Assembly (NCBI GenBank): GCA_964628835.1
Contig: CAZVME010000042.1
Coordinates: 1 to 28,303 of the forward strand
Length of the DNA: 28,303 nucleotides
Source of the DNA: JAAGZL01 sp964628835
GTDB lineage: Bacteria > Pseudomonadota > Gammaproteobacteria > Chromatiales > Chromatiaceae
Reading direction: 5' to 3'
Below are positions 8,080-16,402 of the stretch, in pieces; within the stretch, counting starts at the first letter, position 1, and each line of letters begins with the position of its first letter. The notes under the pieces were generated by a model. It did not search any database. It worked only from the letters and a program-made list of their open reading frames with translations, and was not told where the DNA came from. Both the position numbers and the translations under genes were made by a program.

Positions 8080-8366
8080 ACGGACCGGGCCTCCTTCAGA
8101 ACTTTTGTTTTCCATCTATCAGGAAGTGCGCCTGGTGTCAGAACATCAACACCTACCCCAAGTAGTTCGCTGATTTCTGCCTGTATGGCCCCTACATCAA
8201 AAAGCGTGGTTTCTTCAGTGGTGTCAATGAGAATATCCAGGTCACTTTCATTGGTATCATCGCCGTGAAGTACAGAACCAAAGACTCTGGCATTGACAGC
8301 ATGATGGCGCTCTACGATCTGTCGAATAGCTTCTCTATGCTGTTCAAGTGCGATTGATGGTTTCAT
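8076..8366 (-). CDS. mntA: MntA-like minimal nucleotidyltransferase antitoxin
   Basis: The 96-residue protein is a minimal nucleotidyltransferase. It has the GSX10DXD motif complete: Gly30-Ser31 in ARVFGSVLHGDD, Asp42 and Asp44 in SDLDILID, and a likely third carboxylate at Asp74 in GVDVLTP. With hepT it forms a HEPN/MNT toxin-antitoxin pair in which MntA transfers AMP to the HEPN toxin. GGAAG seven bases before the ATG is a good ribosome binding site. The pair is bracketed by direct repeats and lies next to broken glycan genes, so it was probably gained as a mobile cassette. Confidence 0.93.
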   Translation of the reverse strand: MKPSIALEQHREAIRQIVERHHAVNARVFGSVLHGDDTNESDLDILIDTTEETTLFDVGAIQAEISELLGVGVDVLTPGALPDRWKTKVLKEARSV

Positions 8367-8842
8367 GATTATTCTTCCATCCTGATTTGCCTGCGCTCAA
8401 TATAAACCCATAAGTGGCTGACCCAATTGTCTTTCATCCTTAAATGATAGTGACCTTATCACATCCTTTGCCTGCGGTGTTTCCAGTTTATGGCCTGTTC
8501 GCTTTCCGGTAGGGTATGTGCCGGGAACGCTCTGCTTATCCCGGCCTACACTAATTCTGCTCTTGGCTAGGTTGTCGGCAGCAGTGGCCTATTCTACAGT
8601 GGTGATACTCTGGTTGCTCCCAAGAACCGGATAATGACAGAAGAGACACACAGGCCATGCCCACAGAAAACTGGAAGATGCTTCCGGTAACTTTTTAAAC
8701 TCTCGAACCCGGCATGCGGCTGTGGTCTGTGGTACCTTTTCTTACATTTACCAGGATTACAGTGGACCAGCCGAGCTGGCATGGTTTGAATTGAGCCATC
8801 TTGGCTCCTATGCTCATGGAGCCTCTACAGGAGCAACATAAT
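8367..8842. other. Gene-poor stretch between mntA and the beta-CASP gene
   Basis: It contains direct repeat copy B with its REP arm. From 8638 to 8841 the plus strand is open for 68 codons, with no in-frame ATG or ribosome binding site at its 5' end; its stop lies just before the next start. The translation has a plausible protein-like composition (for example SYIYQDYSGPAELAWFELSH) but I do not recognise it. It may be a gene remnant or chance. Confidence 0.4.
8451..8550. repeat. Direct repeat copy B flanking the HEPN/MNT module (with REP)
   Basis: It starts TGACCTTATCACATC and ends in a REP arm at 8519-8550. It pairs with 7484-7557 in the same orientation across the toxin-antitoxin genes. 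Confidence 0.75.
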
Positions 8843-10279
8843 ATGGACGTTTTACATCATGGCGCCGTTACAGGCGTAACCGGCTCTTGCCACGAGTTGG
8901 TGTTGGATGATGGGCATTCTGTGCTGGTGGACTGCGGGATGTTTCAGGGGGCCGAGGCCTCCGGAGCCAAAGACCAGGACAATCTGTCGATCAACTTTCC
9001 GCTTGATCGGGTTAAGGCGCTGCTGGTTACCCACTGCCATATCGATCACGTAGGCCGCATTCCGCACCTGATTGCCGCCGGGTTTGACGGCCCCATCTAC
9101 TGTTCTGAAGCCACTGCGATTCTGCTTCCACTGGTGCTGGAGGATGCGCTGAAGATGGGGGTTACCCAAAACAGGCGACTGGTGGAGCAGTTTCTCAATC
9201 TGGTAGAGAAGCGGCTAATCCCACTGCCCTATAATCGCTGGCGAACGGTGGATATGTCTGGCAGCGATTTATCTCTGGATATCAGGTTGCAGAGGGCAGG
9301 GCATATTCTTAGTTCAGCCTATATCGAATGTAAAGTCATGGGTGCTGGAGCTGTCCGGAAGGTCATCTTTTCCGGTGATCTGGGTGCGCCTTACACCCCG
9401 TTGTTGCCCACCCCCAAATCCCCCTGGTCGGCGGACCTGCTGGTATTGGAAAGCACCTATGGCGACCGGCGGCACGAGGGGCGTAAACAGTGCCGGGCAC
9501 AACTGAAGCAGATCGTGGAGCGGGCATTTGAGAATAGGGGGGTAATCCTGATACCTGCCTTTAGTATCGGCCGGACCCAGGAGTTGCTGTATGAACTGGA
9601 GGAGATCATCCGTCGCCATGGCAAAGACACGGTAGCCAAGGGGTTGCAGTGGCAGGATATGGAGATCGTGTTGGACTCCCCCCTGGCGGCAAGATTTACC
9701 GAGGCCTATAAAAAACTCAGGCCCTACTGGGATCGGGAGGCCAGGCGCAAACTGAGATCGGGCCGCCATCCACTCTCATTCGAACAGCTGACGACCATAG
9801 ATGACCACAAGACCCATCAGCAGGTGGTGGAGTACCTGGGGAAAACTGGACGTCCCACCCTGGTTATTGCCGGTAGCGGTATGTGTACCGGTGGTCGCAT
9901 TGTGAACTATCTGCACGCCATGCTGGGCAATGATCAGACCGATGTGGTGTTTGTGGGTTACCAGGCCGAGGGTACTCCCGGAAGGGATATCCAACGCTAC
10001 GGACCGGGGCAGGGTTACGTGATCCTGGATGGGCGGCGTATTGAAATAAGGGCAGGCATTCACACCCTGAGTGGTTACTCTGCCCATGCTGACCAGTCTG
10101 ACCTGGTGCGGTTTGTTACGCGCATGCGACACAAGCCGGTGGAGGTTCGTTTGGTGCATGGTGATATGGAGGCAAAAGAATTGCTTAAGCAGCGGCTTGA
10201 ACAAGAGTGTTCCGGGGTAAGGGTTACTGTTGGGCGTTTGCATGTAGCGGGGATGGAGTTAAATGTGGGGGTAGATTAA
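8843..10279 (+). CDS. MBL-fold beta-CASP RNase-like protein
   Basis: This is a metallo-beta-lactamase/beta-CASP protein related to CPSF-73/YSH1-like nucleases that process RNA. The zinc motif HXHXDH is complete (His64-Cys-His66-Ile-Asp68-His69). FSGDLGAP supplies the later metal ligand, LESTYGDR the next, and the beta-CASP block follows (ILIPAFSIGRTQELL, then IAGSGMCTGGR). The C-terminal part has SGYSAHADQSDL and VHGDMEAKELL, typical of the RNA-specificity domain. The frame opens at a TTG (8801), but the ATG at 8843 has AGGAG nine bases upstream and matches the usual family N-terminus (HHGAVTGVTGSCHEL), giving 478 residues. The RNA target is unknown; there is no KH domain. Confidence 0.92.
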   Translation: MDVLHHGAVTGVTGSCHELVLDDGHSVLVDCGMFQGAEASGAKDQDNLSINFPLDRVKALLVTHCHIDHVGRIPHLIAAGFDGPIYCSEATAILLPLVLEDALKMGVTQNRRLVEQFLNLVEKRLIPLPYNRWRTVDMSGSDLSLDIRLQRAGHILSSAYIECKVMGAGAVRKVIFSGDLGAPYTPLLPTPKSPWSADLLVLESTYGDRRHEGRKQCRAQLKQIVERAFENRGVILIPAFSIGRTQELLYELEEIIRRHGKDTVAKGLQWQDMEIVLDSPLAARFTEAYKKLRPYWDREARRKLRSGRHPLSFEQLTTIDDHKTHQQVVEYLGKTGRPTLVIAGSGMCTGGRIVNYLHAMLGNDQTDVVFVGYQAEGTPGRDIQRYGPGQGYVILDGRRIEIRAGIHTLSGYSAHADQSDLVRFVTRMRHKPVEVRLVHGDMEAKELLKQRLEQECSGVRVTVGRLHVAGMELNVGVD

Positions 10280-10691
10280 TTGAATCCAGGTAAACCACCG
10301 CTTCTGGTGGTGAGATGCTAAACGGCTTTGCCATTGCTGCGCGCAGGGCTGGGAAAGGAACGAGTGGTACTTGTTTGCGGAAGGGTGAGTTTGTTCACCT
10401 GTGGGAGTGGATATTTTGGCCTCCTCCAGGGATTCTCTTCATACTGCCCGCTTTGTGGGTACTAGATGATTCGTCATTCCCGCATAGCCGGGAATGACGT
10501 ATGATCATATTTCCGGGTAGAGACCACAATTAGAATGGTTCTGATCAATTCGTGTGTTGCCATCCTGGCTCAGGCCAGAATCCAGTAAAATCAACCACAT
10601 GGTTTCGGCATGTGCTGAAATGACGAATTAATCATGAGGTTACTTTAAGAATAGCCCTGGTGTCTTTGAATCTGTTAGCGAGGTATTTGCT
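10280..10691. other. Intergenic region with hairpins and REP units before the TPR lipoprotein
   Basis: No gene is supported in these 412 bases. A hairpin (ACCACC-GCTTCT-GGTGGT, 10294-10311) lies just after the beta-CASP stop but lacks a U-tract. A REP stem-loop (CGTCATTCCCG/CGGGAATGACG) is at 10472-10499. A degenerate relative, with AGAATCCAGTA and GAAATGACGAA as its outer parts, is at about 10570-10626. Confidence 0.6.
10472..10499. repeat. REP stem-loop
   Basis: Perfect 11-bp arms, CGTCATTCCCG and CGGGAATGACG, enclose a 6-base loop. The outer GTCATTCC/GGAATGAC core is shared with units at 7193-7219 and 17738-17769. Confidence 0.75.
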
Positions 10692-13109
10692 GTGTCCGTG
10701 ACAAGGAATTTCAACTACAAAAAAGTACTGTCTGTATTGGGGCTTCTGTTATTGATTCAGCTCCTGGTCTCATGTGGTGGGGCCGAGGATCGCAAGGCGA
10801 ACTATTTCAAGCGCGGGATGGAGCTGTACGAGCAGGGTAACTACGTCAAGGCAAGACTAGAATTCAAAAATGTGCTGCAGATCGATCCAAAGGATGCCGA
10901 AGCGCATTTCATGTTCGGCCAGATTATGGAAAAACAGCAGGATTGGCGTAAGGCCTATGCCCTATTTTTACGCGCGGTCGAGCTGAACCCGGATCATGTG
11001 GGGGCACTGACACATCTTGGTCGTCTCTACGCTATGAGTGGCGCACCGGAAAAGGCCCTGGAGTCGGCTGACAAGGTTCTGGTGCTAAGGCCAGGCGACC
11101 CTGCAGCAATGGTGTTGAAGGGGCTGGCCAAGGCCCGAATGGGTAACAAAGAGGATGCGGTGCGGGATGTGGAGGCCGCGGTTAAGGTAGACCCTAAAAA
11201 TGTTGATGCCGTCTCCCTGCTGTCAGCGTTGCATGCTGATTTGGGGGATCTGGATAAGGCTATCGGGTTGGCAAGCCAGGGCCTGAAGGAGAGCCCTGAG
11301 CATATGGGGTTGCATCTGCTGCTGGCGCGCATGTATGAGAAGACCGCCAATACCAAGGGGGTAATTGAAGTTCTCAAGAAGATGATAGCGCTGCAGCCGG
11401 ATAACCAGTCCAACCGTACCAGGCTTGCAGCCTACTATCACGCCAAGGGAAAGAAGGCAGAAGCGGAAAAGGTGCTGCGGGATGCCATTGCCGCCAAGGC
11501 GGATAGCGTCGATGCGAAGTTGGCCCTGATTGAGTACCTGGGCAAAGATAAGTCGACCCAGAAGAAGGCGGAGCAGGAACTGCAGGGGTTCGTAAAGCAA
11601 AACCCACAGGAGTACCAACTTCAGTTTGCCCTGGCCAAGATCTATCTAGGTACCAGTCGCCGGGAAGATGCGAGAAAGCTGTATCAGAAGATCTCCGAGA
11701 AGGAGCCGGAAGGGGTTGATGGGGCGCAAGCCAGAACCAAGCTGGCGGGCCTGCTGATGATGAGCCGGGAGTTTGAGAAATCCGGGGCTATGATCGACGG
11801 TGTCCTGGCTGAAGATCCAAAAAACAAGGAGGCACTGCTCACCAGGGCGGCGCTCTCACTGGCCGCGAAGGATGCCGATAAGGGCATTGCCGATCTGCGC
11901 ACCCTGCTGGGCGAGGACCCTGGGCATGTGAAGGGCCTCAGGCTGAAGGCCAGGGCGCATCTGGCTAAAAAGGAGATAGCACTGGCAAGGGAGAGCCTTG
12001 AGGCTGCCATTCAGGTGAGTCCCCAGGAGGCGGCGGCCAACTTTGAACTGGCCCAGCTTCTGGTGCAGACAGGTAAGGGTGATGACGCTATAGCAGTACT
12101 GCAAAAGATGCAGAAGTTTGCCCCGGACCATGCCGGCATCATGCTGGGTATCGCCAAGATATATACCCGGCAGAAGAGGTGGGACGAGGTTATATCGGTG
12201 GCCAAGCAGATGCAGGCAAAACATCCGGACAAGGCGCTGGGTTACCACTACGAAGGTCTTGGGTTGCAGGGTAAAGGCAATCTGGAGGAGAGTGTCGGCC
12301 TGTTTGATAAGTCGCTAAAACTCTCTCCCAATGCGGTGGAGCCCCTGATCGCCGTGGCTAAGAGCTGGATGGTACTGAAGCAGCCGGAAAAGGCCCTGGG
12401 GCGAGTGCGACAGGTTATTCAGCAGAATGAGAAAAACTTCCTGGCCTATAACCTGGAAGGCGAGATTCACATCAGCCAGAAGCGTCTGCCCGAAGCGTTG
12501 GCCGCATTTAAAAAGGCCGGAGAGATAAATCCAAAATGGCCAATACCATACAGCAACCAGGCCAAGCTGAGCCTGATTGAGAAGGATATTCCAGCTGCAA
12601 TCAGCTTGCTTGAACATGGGTTTGAAAAAACCAACGATTTGTCACTAGCTGTGGAGCTGGCGGCACTCTATGAGCGCAGCGGAAAAGCTGGTGAAGCCCT
12701 GGCCATGTACCAGATGCTGCTGGAAAAACGTCCAAATGTAGCGGTGGTGAAGAACAACCTTGCCATGTTGTTGTTAGATGGCAATCCGGATCAGGCGGCA
12801 CTGGATCAGGCGCTGGAGCTGACCAAGGATTTTGCGATTTCTGAGAACCCTATCTATGTAGACACCCTGGGTTGGGTGCACTATATGCGTGGAGAGTTGG
12901 CTGATGCGGTCTCTGTGCTGAAGCGGGCTGAAAGAGCCAAGCTGAAACTGCCTGATATCAACTACCATCTGGGTATGGCCTACTATAAGTCAGGGCGGAA
13001 CAAGGAGGCCATGGAGCAGCTGGAACAGGCGTTAAAATTTGAGAGGCCATTCCAGGGCCAGGAAGAGGCTACACGAATCCTGGGTGATCTCAGGGGGAAG
13101 CAGCCCTGA
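10692..13109 (+). CDS. prsT: TPR-repeat lipoprotein, PEP-CTERM/exosortase-associated PrsT type
   Basis: The 805-residue protein starts at a GTG with GAGG eight bases upstream. It has a lipoprotein signal: basic N-terminus, hydrophobic stretch (12-25) and lipobox LVSC with Cys28, so it should be anchored in the outer or inner membrane on the periplasmic side. The remainder is tandem tetratricopeptide repeats from about residue 38 to the end, starting with YFKRGMELYEQGNYVKARLE and recurring every ~34 residues. The size, lipobox and repeat pattern fit the PEP-CTERM system TPR lipoprotein family (PrsT), normally found beside exosortase/EPS loci. No exosortase gene is in this window, so assignment to that system is inference from family likeness plus the nearby polysaccharide genes. 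Confidence 0.8.
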   Translation: MSVTRNFNYKKVLSVLGLLLLIQLLVSCGGAEDRKANYFKRGMELYEQGNYVKARLEFKNVLQIDPKDAEAHFMFGQIMEKQQDWRKAYALFLRAVELNPDHVGALTHLGRLYAMSGAPEKALESADKVLVLRPGDPAAMVLKGLAKARMGNKEDAVRDVEAAVKVDPKNVDAVSLLSALHADLGDLDKAIGLASQGLKESPEHMGLHLLLARMYEKTANTKGVIEVLKKMIALQPDNQSNRTRLAAYYHAKGKKAEAEKVLRDAIAAKADSVDAKLALIEYLGKDKSTQKKAEQELQGFVKQNPQEYQLQFALAKIYLGTSRREDARKLYQKISEKEPEGVDGAQARTKLAGLLMMSREFEKSGAMIDGVLAEDPKNKEALLTRAALSLAAKDADKGIADLRTLLGEDPGHVKGLRLKARAHLAKKEIALARESLEAAIQVSPQEAAANFELAQLLVQTGKGDDAIAVLQKMQKFAPDHAGIMLGIAKIYTRQKRWDEVISVAKQMQAKHPDKALGYHYEGLGLQGKGNLEESVGLFDKSLKLSPNAVEPLIAVAKSWMVLKQPEKALGRVRQVIQQNEKNFLAYNLEGEIHISQKRLPEALAAFKKAGEINPKWPIPYSNQAKLSLIEKDIPAAISLLEHGFEKTNDLSLAVELAALYERSGKAGEALAMYQMLLEKRPNVAVVKNNLAMLLLDGNPDQAALDQALELTKDFAISENPIYVDTLGWVHYMRGELADAVSVLKRAERAKLKLPDINYHLGMAYYKSGRNKEAMEQLEQALKFERPFQGQEEATRILGDLRGKQP

Positions 13110-13155
13110 GCAGTTTAGCCCTCGGCTACTGTCAGGTCGCGGTGTAGTTGCAGAG

Positions 13156-13187
13156 GCAGGACTGGTTGTAGCCATACCTGCTTTTTT
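13156..13187 (+). terminator. Intrinsic terminator after the TPR lipoprotein gene
   Basis: GCAGG pairs with CCTGC, an inner TGG pairs with CCA, and a run of six T follows (13182-13187). It lies 47 bases after the stop codon. Confidence 0.6.
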
Positions 13188-13268
13188 CTGGGTTGCCGGG
13201 TTAATAGTTGTGGAACCAGCCGGGCACTTATGGATATTTAAAAGCGCTCTACCTGGGTGGTTGGTTAG

Positions 13269-13721
13269 TTAGATGCAGAACTCCTCTACATCCTTAGTGA
13301 ATCTGTCTATCTCTGCCTGACGCTCTTCATGGGTCAGCTGTTTGTAGCTGCCGTCTTCCATTTTCATTCTTACCCTGGGGTAGCGAGAAATTCCTTCCAG
13401 ATTTTGTCTGGCCACCTCGCAGTTCTTCTTTTTCATCTCGGCGTTCCTGGCTTCCGCATCTGCATTATTGCTGGCCTGAGCCTCCCTGTTTTTGGCTTCG
13501 TCCAGTGTGGTCTGACGTTGCTTGAGCTTGTTCATTATCTCATCTGGAGCTGCAGCCGGTTTTGGCGGTGGCTTTATAATAGTGGCATTGCCAGATGGAG
13601 GAGGCGACTGGGAGTAGATGGTCACTCCCTGTTCATTGACCCAGCGGTAGGTCTTGGCCGTTGCCGGCAACAGCCAAATCAGGAACATTATGGAAATAAA
13701 AATGATCTGGTTACGCTTCAT
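13269..13721 (-). CDS. Secreted DUF4124-domain protein
   Basis: The 150-residue product has a Sec signal peptide (KRN, then a hydrophobic stretch, probably cleaved after ATA near residue 22). A DUF4124 domain follows at once: KTYRWVNEQGVTIYSQSPPP is the typical pattern of this periplasmic family. After a proline-rich linker (50-60), residues 60-110 are strongly charged and likely helical or coiled coil (KLKQRQTTLDEAKNREAQAS). Two cysteines remain in the mature part (KNCEV and EEFCI at the C-terminus) and may form a disulfide. DUF4124 proteins have no agreed function. It is transcribed towards the TPR lipoprotein gene, with the terminator between them. Confidence 0.88.
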   Translation of the reverse strand: MKRNQIIFISIMFLIWLLPATAKTYRWVNEQGVTIYSQSPPPSGNATIIKPPPKPAAAPDEIMNKLKQRQTTLDEAKNREAQASNNADAEARNAEMKKKNCEVARQNLEGISRYPRVRMKMEDGSYKQLTHEERQAEIDRFTKDVEEFCI

Positions 13722-14085
13722 GATGCCTATGCCGTCCTATGGATTGTGATTAATTCTATCTATTATGAGCCAGCATTCCAGGTTGGCAAGTATTTACTTG
13801 CTATCAGTATGTGATTCTGTTTTCTATTTTGCAGCAAATGAGCCAATTATCTGGGTCCGCCCGGGCCGCTGGCCCACCCGCTGGAACCGCGTGTTCGGAC
13901 GCTATACTGGGCCTATCTGTCGGGATCAGGGCATATGGAGCGATAAATATGGTCCTCAGCCCCGGTTCTCCTTGACCTGAATGCCCAATATTAGTAATTT
14001 GTGCGGTTCTGTAATTTCCATAGAATATTGTATTGGCTGGCTCCCGGTCTTTTGCTTAGTGTAGTTGTTGTTGGAGGTCTCTGAC
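13722..14085. other. Divergent intergenic region upstream of ilvB
   Basis: These 364 bases separate the DUF4124 gene from ilvB. A short GC-rich block at about 13855-13920 contrasts with AT-rich flanks. It contains an open plus frame of 71 codons (13765-13980) rich in Trp, Arg and Pro that resembles nothing I know and has no ribosome binding site. No leucine/valine/isoleucine-rich leader peptide typical of ilv attenuation is seen. Confidence 0.45.
13999..14026 (+). promoter_or_regulatory. Candidate ilvBN promoter
   Basis: A -10 hexamer TAGAAT (14021-14026) lies 16 bases after a weak -35 TTGTGC. It sits 60 bp before the ilvB start. The -35 match is poor, so this is tentative. Confidence 0.3.
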
Positions 14086-15804
14086 GTGGAATTGAGTGGT
14101 TCCGAAATCGTCGTTCAGTGTTTGAAAGACGAAGGTGTGGAATATATTTTTGGCTACCCTGGTGGCGCCGTCCTGCATATCTATGATGCGATATTCAAGC
14201 AGGAGGATGTGAAGCATATCCTGGTGCGCCACGAACAGGGTGCAACCCATGCCGCTGATGGCTATGCTCGCGCCACTGGTAGGCCCGGTGTTGCTCTGGT
14301 CACCTCCGGTCCTGGTGCTACCAATGCTGTAACCGGTATTGCCACTGCCTATATGGATTCGATTCCTATGGTGGTCCTCACTGGTCAGGTGCCTTCCCCC
14401 TTCATCGGAAGTGACGCCTTCCAGGAAGTGGACACCGTGGGTATCACCCGTCCCTGTGTAAAGCACAACTTCCTGGTGAAGGATGTGCGGGATCTGGCTA
14501 CGACCTTCAAGAAGGCCTTCTATATAGCCACATCCGGTCGGCCCGGTCCGGTGGTGATAGATATACCTAAGGATATCACCGATCCTGGGATCAAGATCCT
14601 ATACGACTATCCTGAGAAGATCTCCATGCGCTCCTACAATCCGGTGACGCGGGGACACACCGGGCAGATCAAAAAGGCGGTGGATATGATCCTGGCCGCC
14701 AAGCGTCCCGTGGTCTACTCCGGTGGCGGCGTGGTGCTGGGCAACGCCTCTGAGCCATTTATAGAGATTATCCGGCAACTGGAGCTACCCATAACCAGCA
14801 CCCTTATGGGGTTGGGGGCATATCCATCCAGCGATAAACAGTTCCTGGGCATGCTGGGCATGCACGGCACCTATGAGGCCAATATGGCCATGCATGGCAC
14901 CGATGTGCTGATTGCCATCGGTGCGCGTTTTGACGACCGGATTACTGGCCATGTGGAGCGCTTCTGTCCGAACGCCAAGATTATCCATATAGATATAGAC
15001 CCTTCCTCCATCTCCAAAAATGTGCGGGTTGATGTGCCTATTGTGGGCGCGGTTGATCAGGTGCTGCAGAATATGCTGAAGCTGCTCAAGGATAGCAAGG
15101 TCGAACAGGACAAGGATGCGCTACAGCAGTGGTGGGAGCAGATCAACAAGTGGCGTGAAAAACAGTGCCTCAAGTACGACAAAAACGGTAGCACGATAAA
15201 GCCTCAGTATGCGCTGGAGGTCCTGCATAAGGTCACCAACGGCGATGCCTACGTCTGCTCCGACGTGGGACAACACCAGATGTTTACCGCCCAGTTCTAC
15301 GGCTTTGACAAGCCCAGGCGCTGGATCAACTCCGGTGGGCTGGGGACCATGGGCTTTGGCCTGCCCGCAGCCATGGGAGTAAAGATGGCCCACCCGGATG
15401 CGGATGTGGTGGTGGTCACCAGTGAGGCCAGCATCCAGATGTGCATCCAGGAGTTGGCGACATGTAAACAGCATAGTCTGCCGCTGAAGATCATAATGCT
15501 GAACAATGGCTATATGGGAATGGTGCGTCAGTGGCAGGAGTTCTTCTATGAGAGCCGCTATTCGCACTCCACGGTGGAGAGTACCCCCGACTTCATCAAG
15601 CTGGCGGAAAGCTATGGCCATGTGGGGATGCGGGTAGAACGCAAGGAAGATCTGGAACAGGCCATGCAGAAGGCGTTTGCCATGAAAGACCAGTTGGTGT
15701 TCATGGACGTGGTGATTGATCCGGAAGAGAATGTATACCCGATGATTGAGGCGGGTAAGGGCCACAACGAGATGTATCTCTCCCCTGAAAGCGAGCTGGT
15801 TTGA
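14086..15804 (+). CDS. ilvB: Acetolactate synthase large subunit
   Basis: This is the ThDP-dependent catalytic subunit that condenses pyruvate with pyruvate or 2-oxobutyrate in valine/leucine/isoleucine synthesis. The frame opens at a TTG (14065), but the GTG at 14086 with GGAGG eight bases upstream is preferred and gives the usual IlvI-type N-terminus (ELSGSEIVVQCLKDEGVEY) and length (572). The ThDP glutamate is Glu50 in VRHEQGATHAADGY. FAD/middle-domain features follow. The magnesium/ThDP motif normally written GDG or GEG reads Ser446-Glu447-Ala448 here, followed by the expected Asn473-Asn474 24 residues later. It lies two bases upstream of ilvN and should be co-transcribed with it. Confidence 0.96.
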   Translation: MELSGSEIVVQCLKDEGVEYIFGYPGGAVLHIYDAIFKQEDVKHILVRHEQGATHAADGYARATGRPGVALVTSGPGATNAVTGIATAYMDSIPMVVLTGQVPSPFIGSDAFQEVDTVGITRPCVKHNFLVKDVRDLATTFKKAFYIATSGRPGPVVIDIPKDITDPGIKILYDYPEKISMRSYNPVTRGHTGQIKKAVDMILAAKRPVVYSGGGVVLGNASEPFIEIIRQLELPITSTLMGLGAYPSSDKQFLGMLGMHGTYEANMAMHGTDVLIAIGARFDDRITGHVERFCPNAKIIHIDIDPSSISKNVRVDVPIVGAVDQVLQNMLKLLKDSKVEQDKDALQQWWEQINKWREKQCLKYDKNGSTIKPQYALEVLHKVTNGDAYVCSDVGQHQMFTAQFYGFDKPRRWINSGGLGTMGFGLPAAMGVKMAHPDADVVVVTSEASIQMCIQELATCKQHSLPLKIIMLNNGYMGMVRQWQEFFYESRYSHSTVESTPDFIKLAESYGHVGMRVERKEDLEQAMQKAFAMKDQLVFMDVVIDPEENVYPMIEAGKGHNEMYLSPESELV

Positions 15805-15806
15805 TC

Positions 15807-16298
15807 ATGCGACATATTATTTCGATCCTGATGGAGAATGAATCCGGTGCCCTGTCCCGAGTGGCTGGGCTGTTTTCCGCCCGTGGCTACAATATCGAGT
15901 CCCTAACCGTGGCCCCCACCGAAGACCCGTCCCTGTCGCGTATGACCCTGGTGACCAGGGGGAGCGAAGAGATCATTGAGCAGATCACCAAGCAGCTGAA
16001 CAAGCTGGTGGAGATAGTGAAGCTGCTGGATCTCTCCGAAGGGCCGCACATCGAACGTGAGATGATGCTGGTGAAGGTAAAGGCAGAACGGGCCAACCGG
16101 GAAGAGATGAAACGGCTGGTGGAGATATTCCGTGGCAGTATCATTGATGTAACCGACACCAGCTACATTGTGGAGATGACTGGCCACGGCGATAAGCTGG
16201 ATGCATTCATCAAGGCGGTACACGAAGATCTGGTGGTGGAGGTGGTGCGAACCGGGCCTTCAGGTATTGCCCGTGGCGCTAAGGGGTTGAGTCTCTAA
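15807..16298 (+). CDS. ilvN: Acetolactate synthase regulatory small subunit
   Basis: The 163-residue protein equals E. coli IlvH in length. The N-terminal ACT domain is clear (RHIISILMENESGALSRVAG and FSARGYNIESLTVAPTED, residues 2-42); it binds valine for feedback inhibition in this family. The C-terminal ALS_ss domain follows, with IEREMMLVKVKA near 87-98 and FRGSIIDVTDTSYIVEMTG. The ATG at 15807 lies two bases after the ilvB stop (TGATCATG); a TTG at 15801 is possible but less likely. It activates the large subunit and sets its sensitivity to valine. Confidence 0.97.
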   Translation: MRHIISILMENESGALSRVAGLFSARGYNIESLTVAPTEDPSLSRMTLVTRGSEEIIEQITKQLNKLVEIVKLLDLSEGPHIEREMMLVKVKAERANREEMKRLVEIFRGSIIDVTDTSYIVEMTGHGDKLDAFIKAVHEDLVVEVVRTGPSGIARGAKGLSL

Positions 16299-16345
16299 CG
16301 CGTTCACCTAACCGAATTAGTTGTTACAAGATTGCGAGCAAACAT

Positions 16346-16362
16346 GAGGGGTAAAGCCCCTC
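16346..16362 (+). other. Hairpin in the ilvN-ilvC spacer
   Basis: GAGGGG-TAAAG-CCCCTC is a perfect 6-bp stem in the 104-bp spacer. It has no U-tract, so it is more likely an mRNA processing or stability structure than a terminator. Confidence 0.4.
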
Positions 16363-16402
16363 CACACTAAATAAGCTGGAAGACTACAAAAGGTATTTTC
16401 AA

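Noticed and set aside
13855..13975. GC-rich block upstream of ilvB considered as a structured RNA or ilv leader peptide
   Set aside because: No branched-chain codon run, no terminator hairpin with a T tract and no recognisable riboswitch core were found.
15121..15765. 214-codon minus-strand ORF opposite ilvB
   Set aside because: His-rich antisense shadow of conserved ilvB codons.
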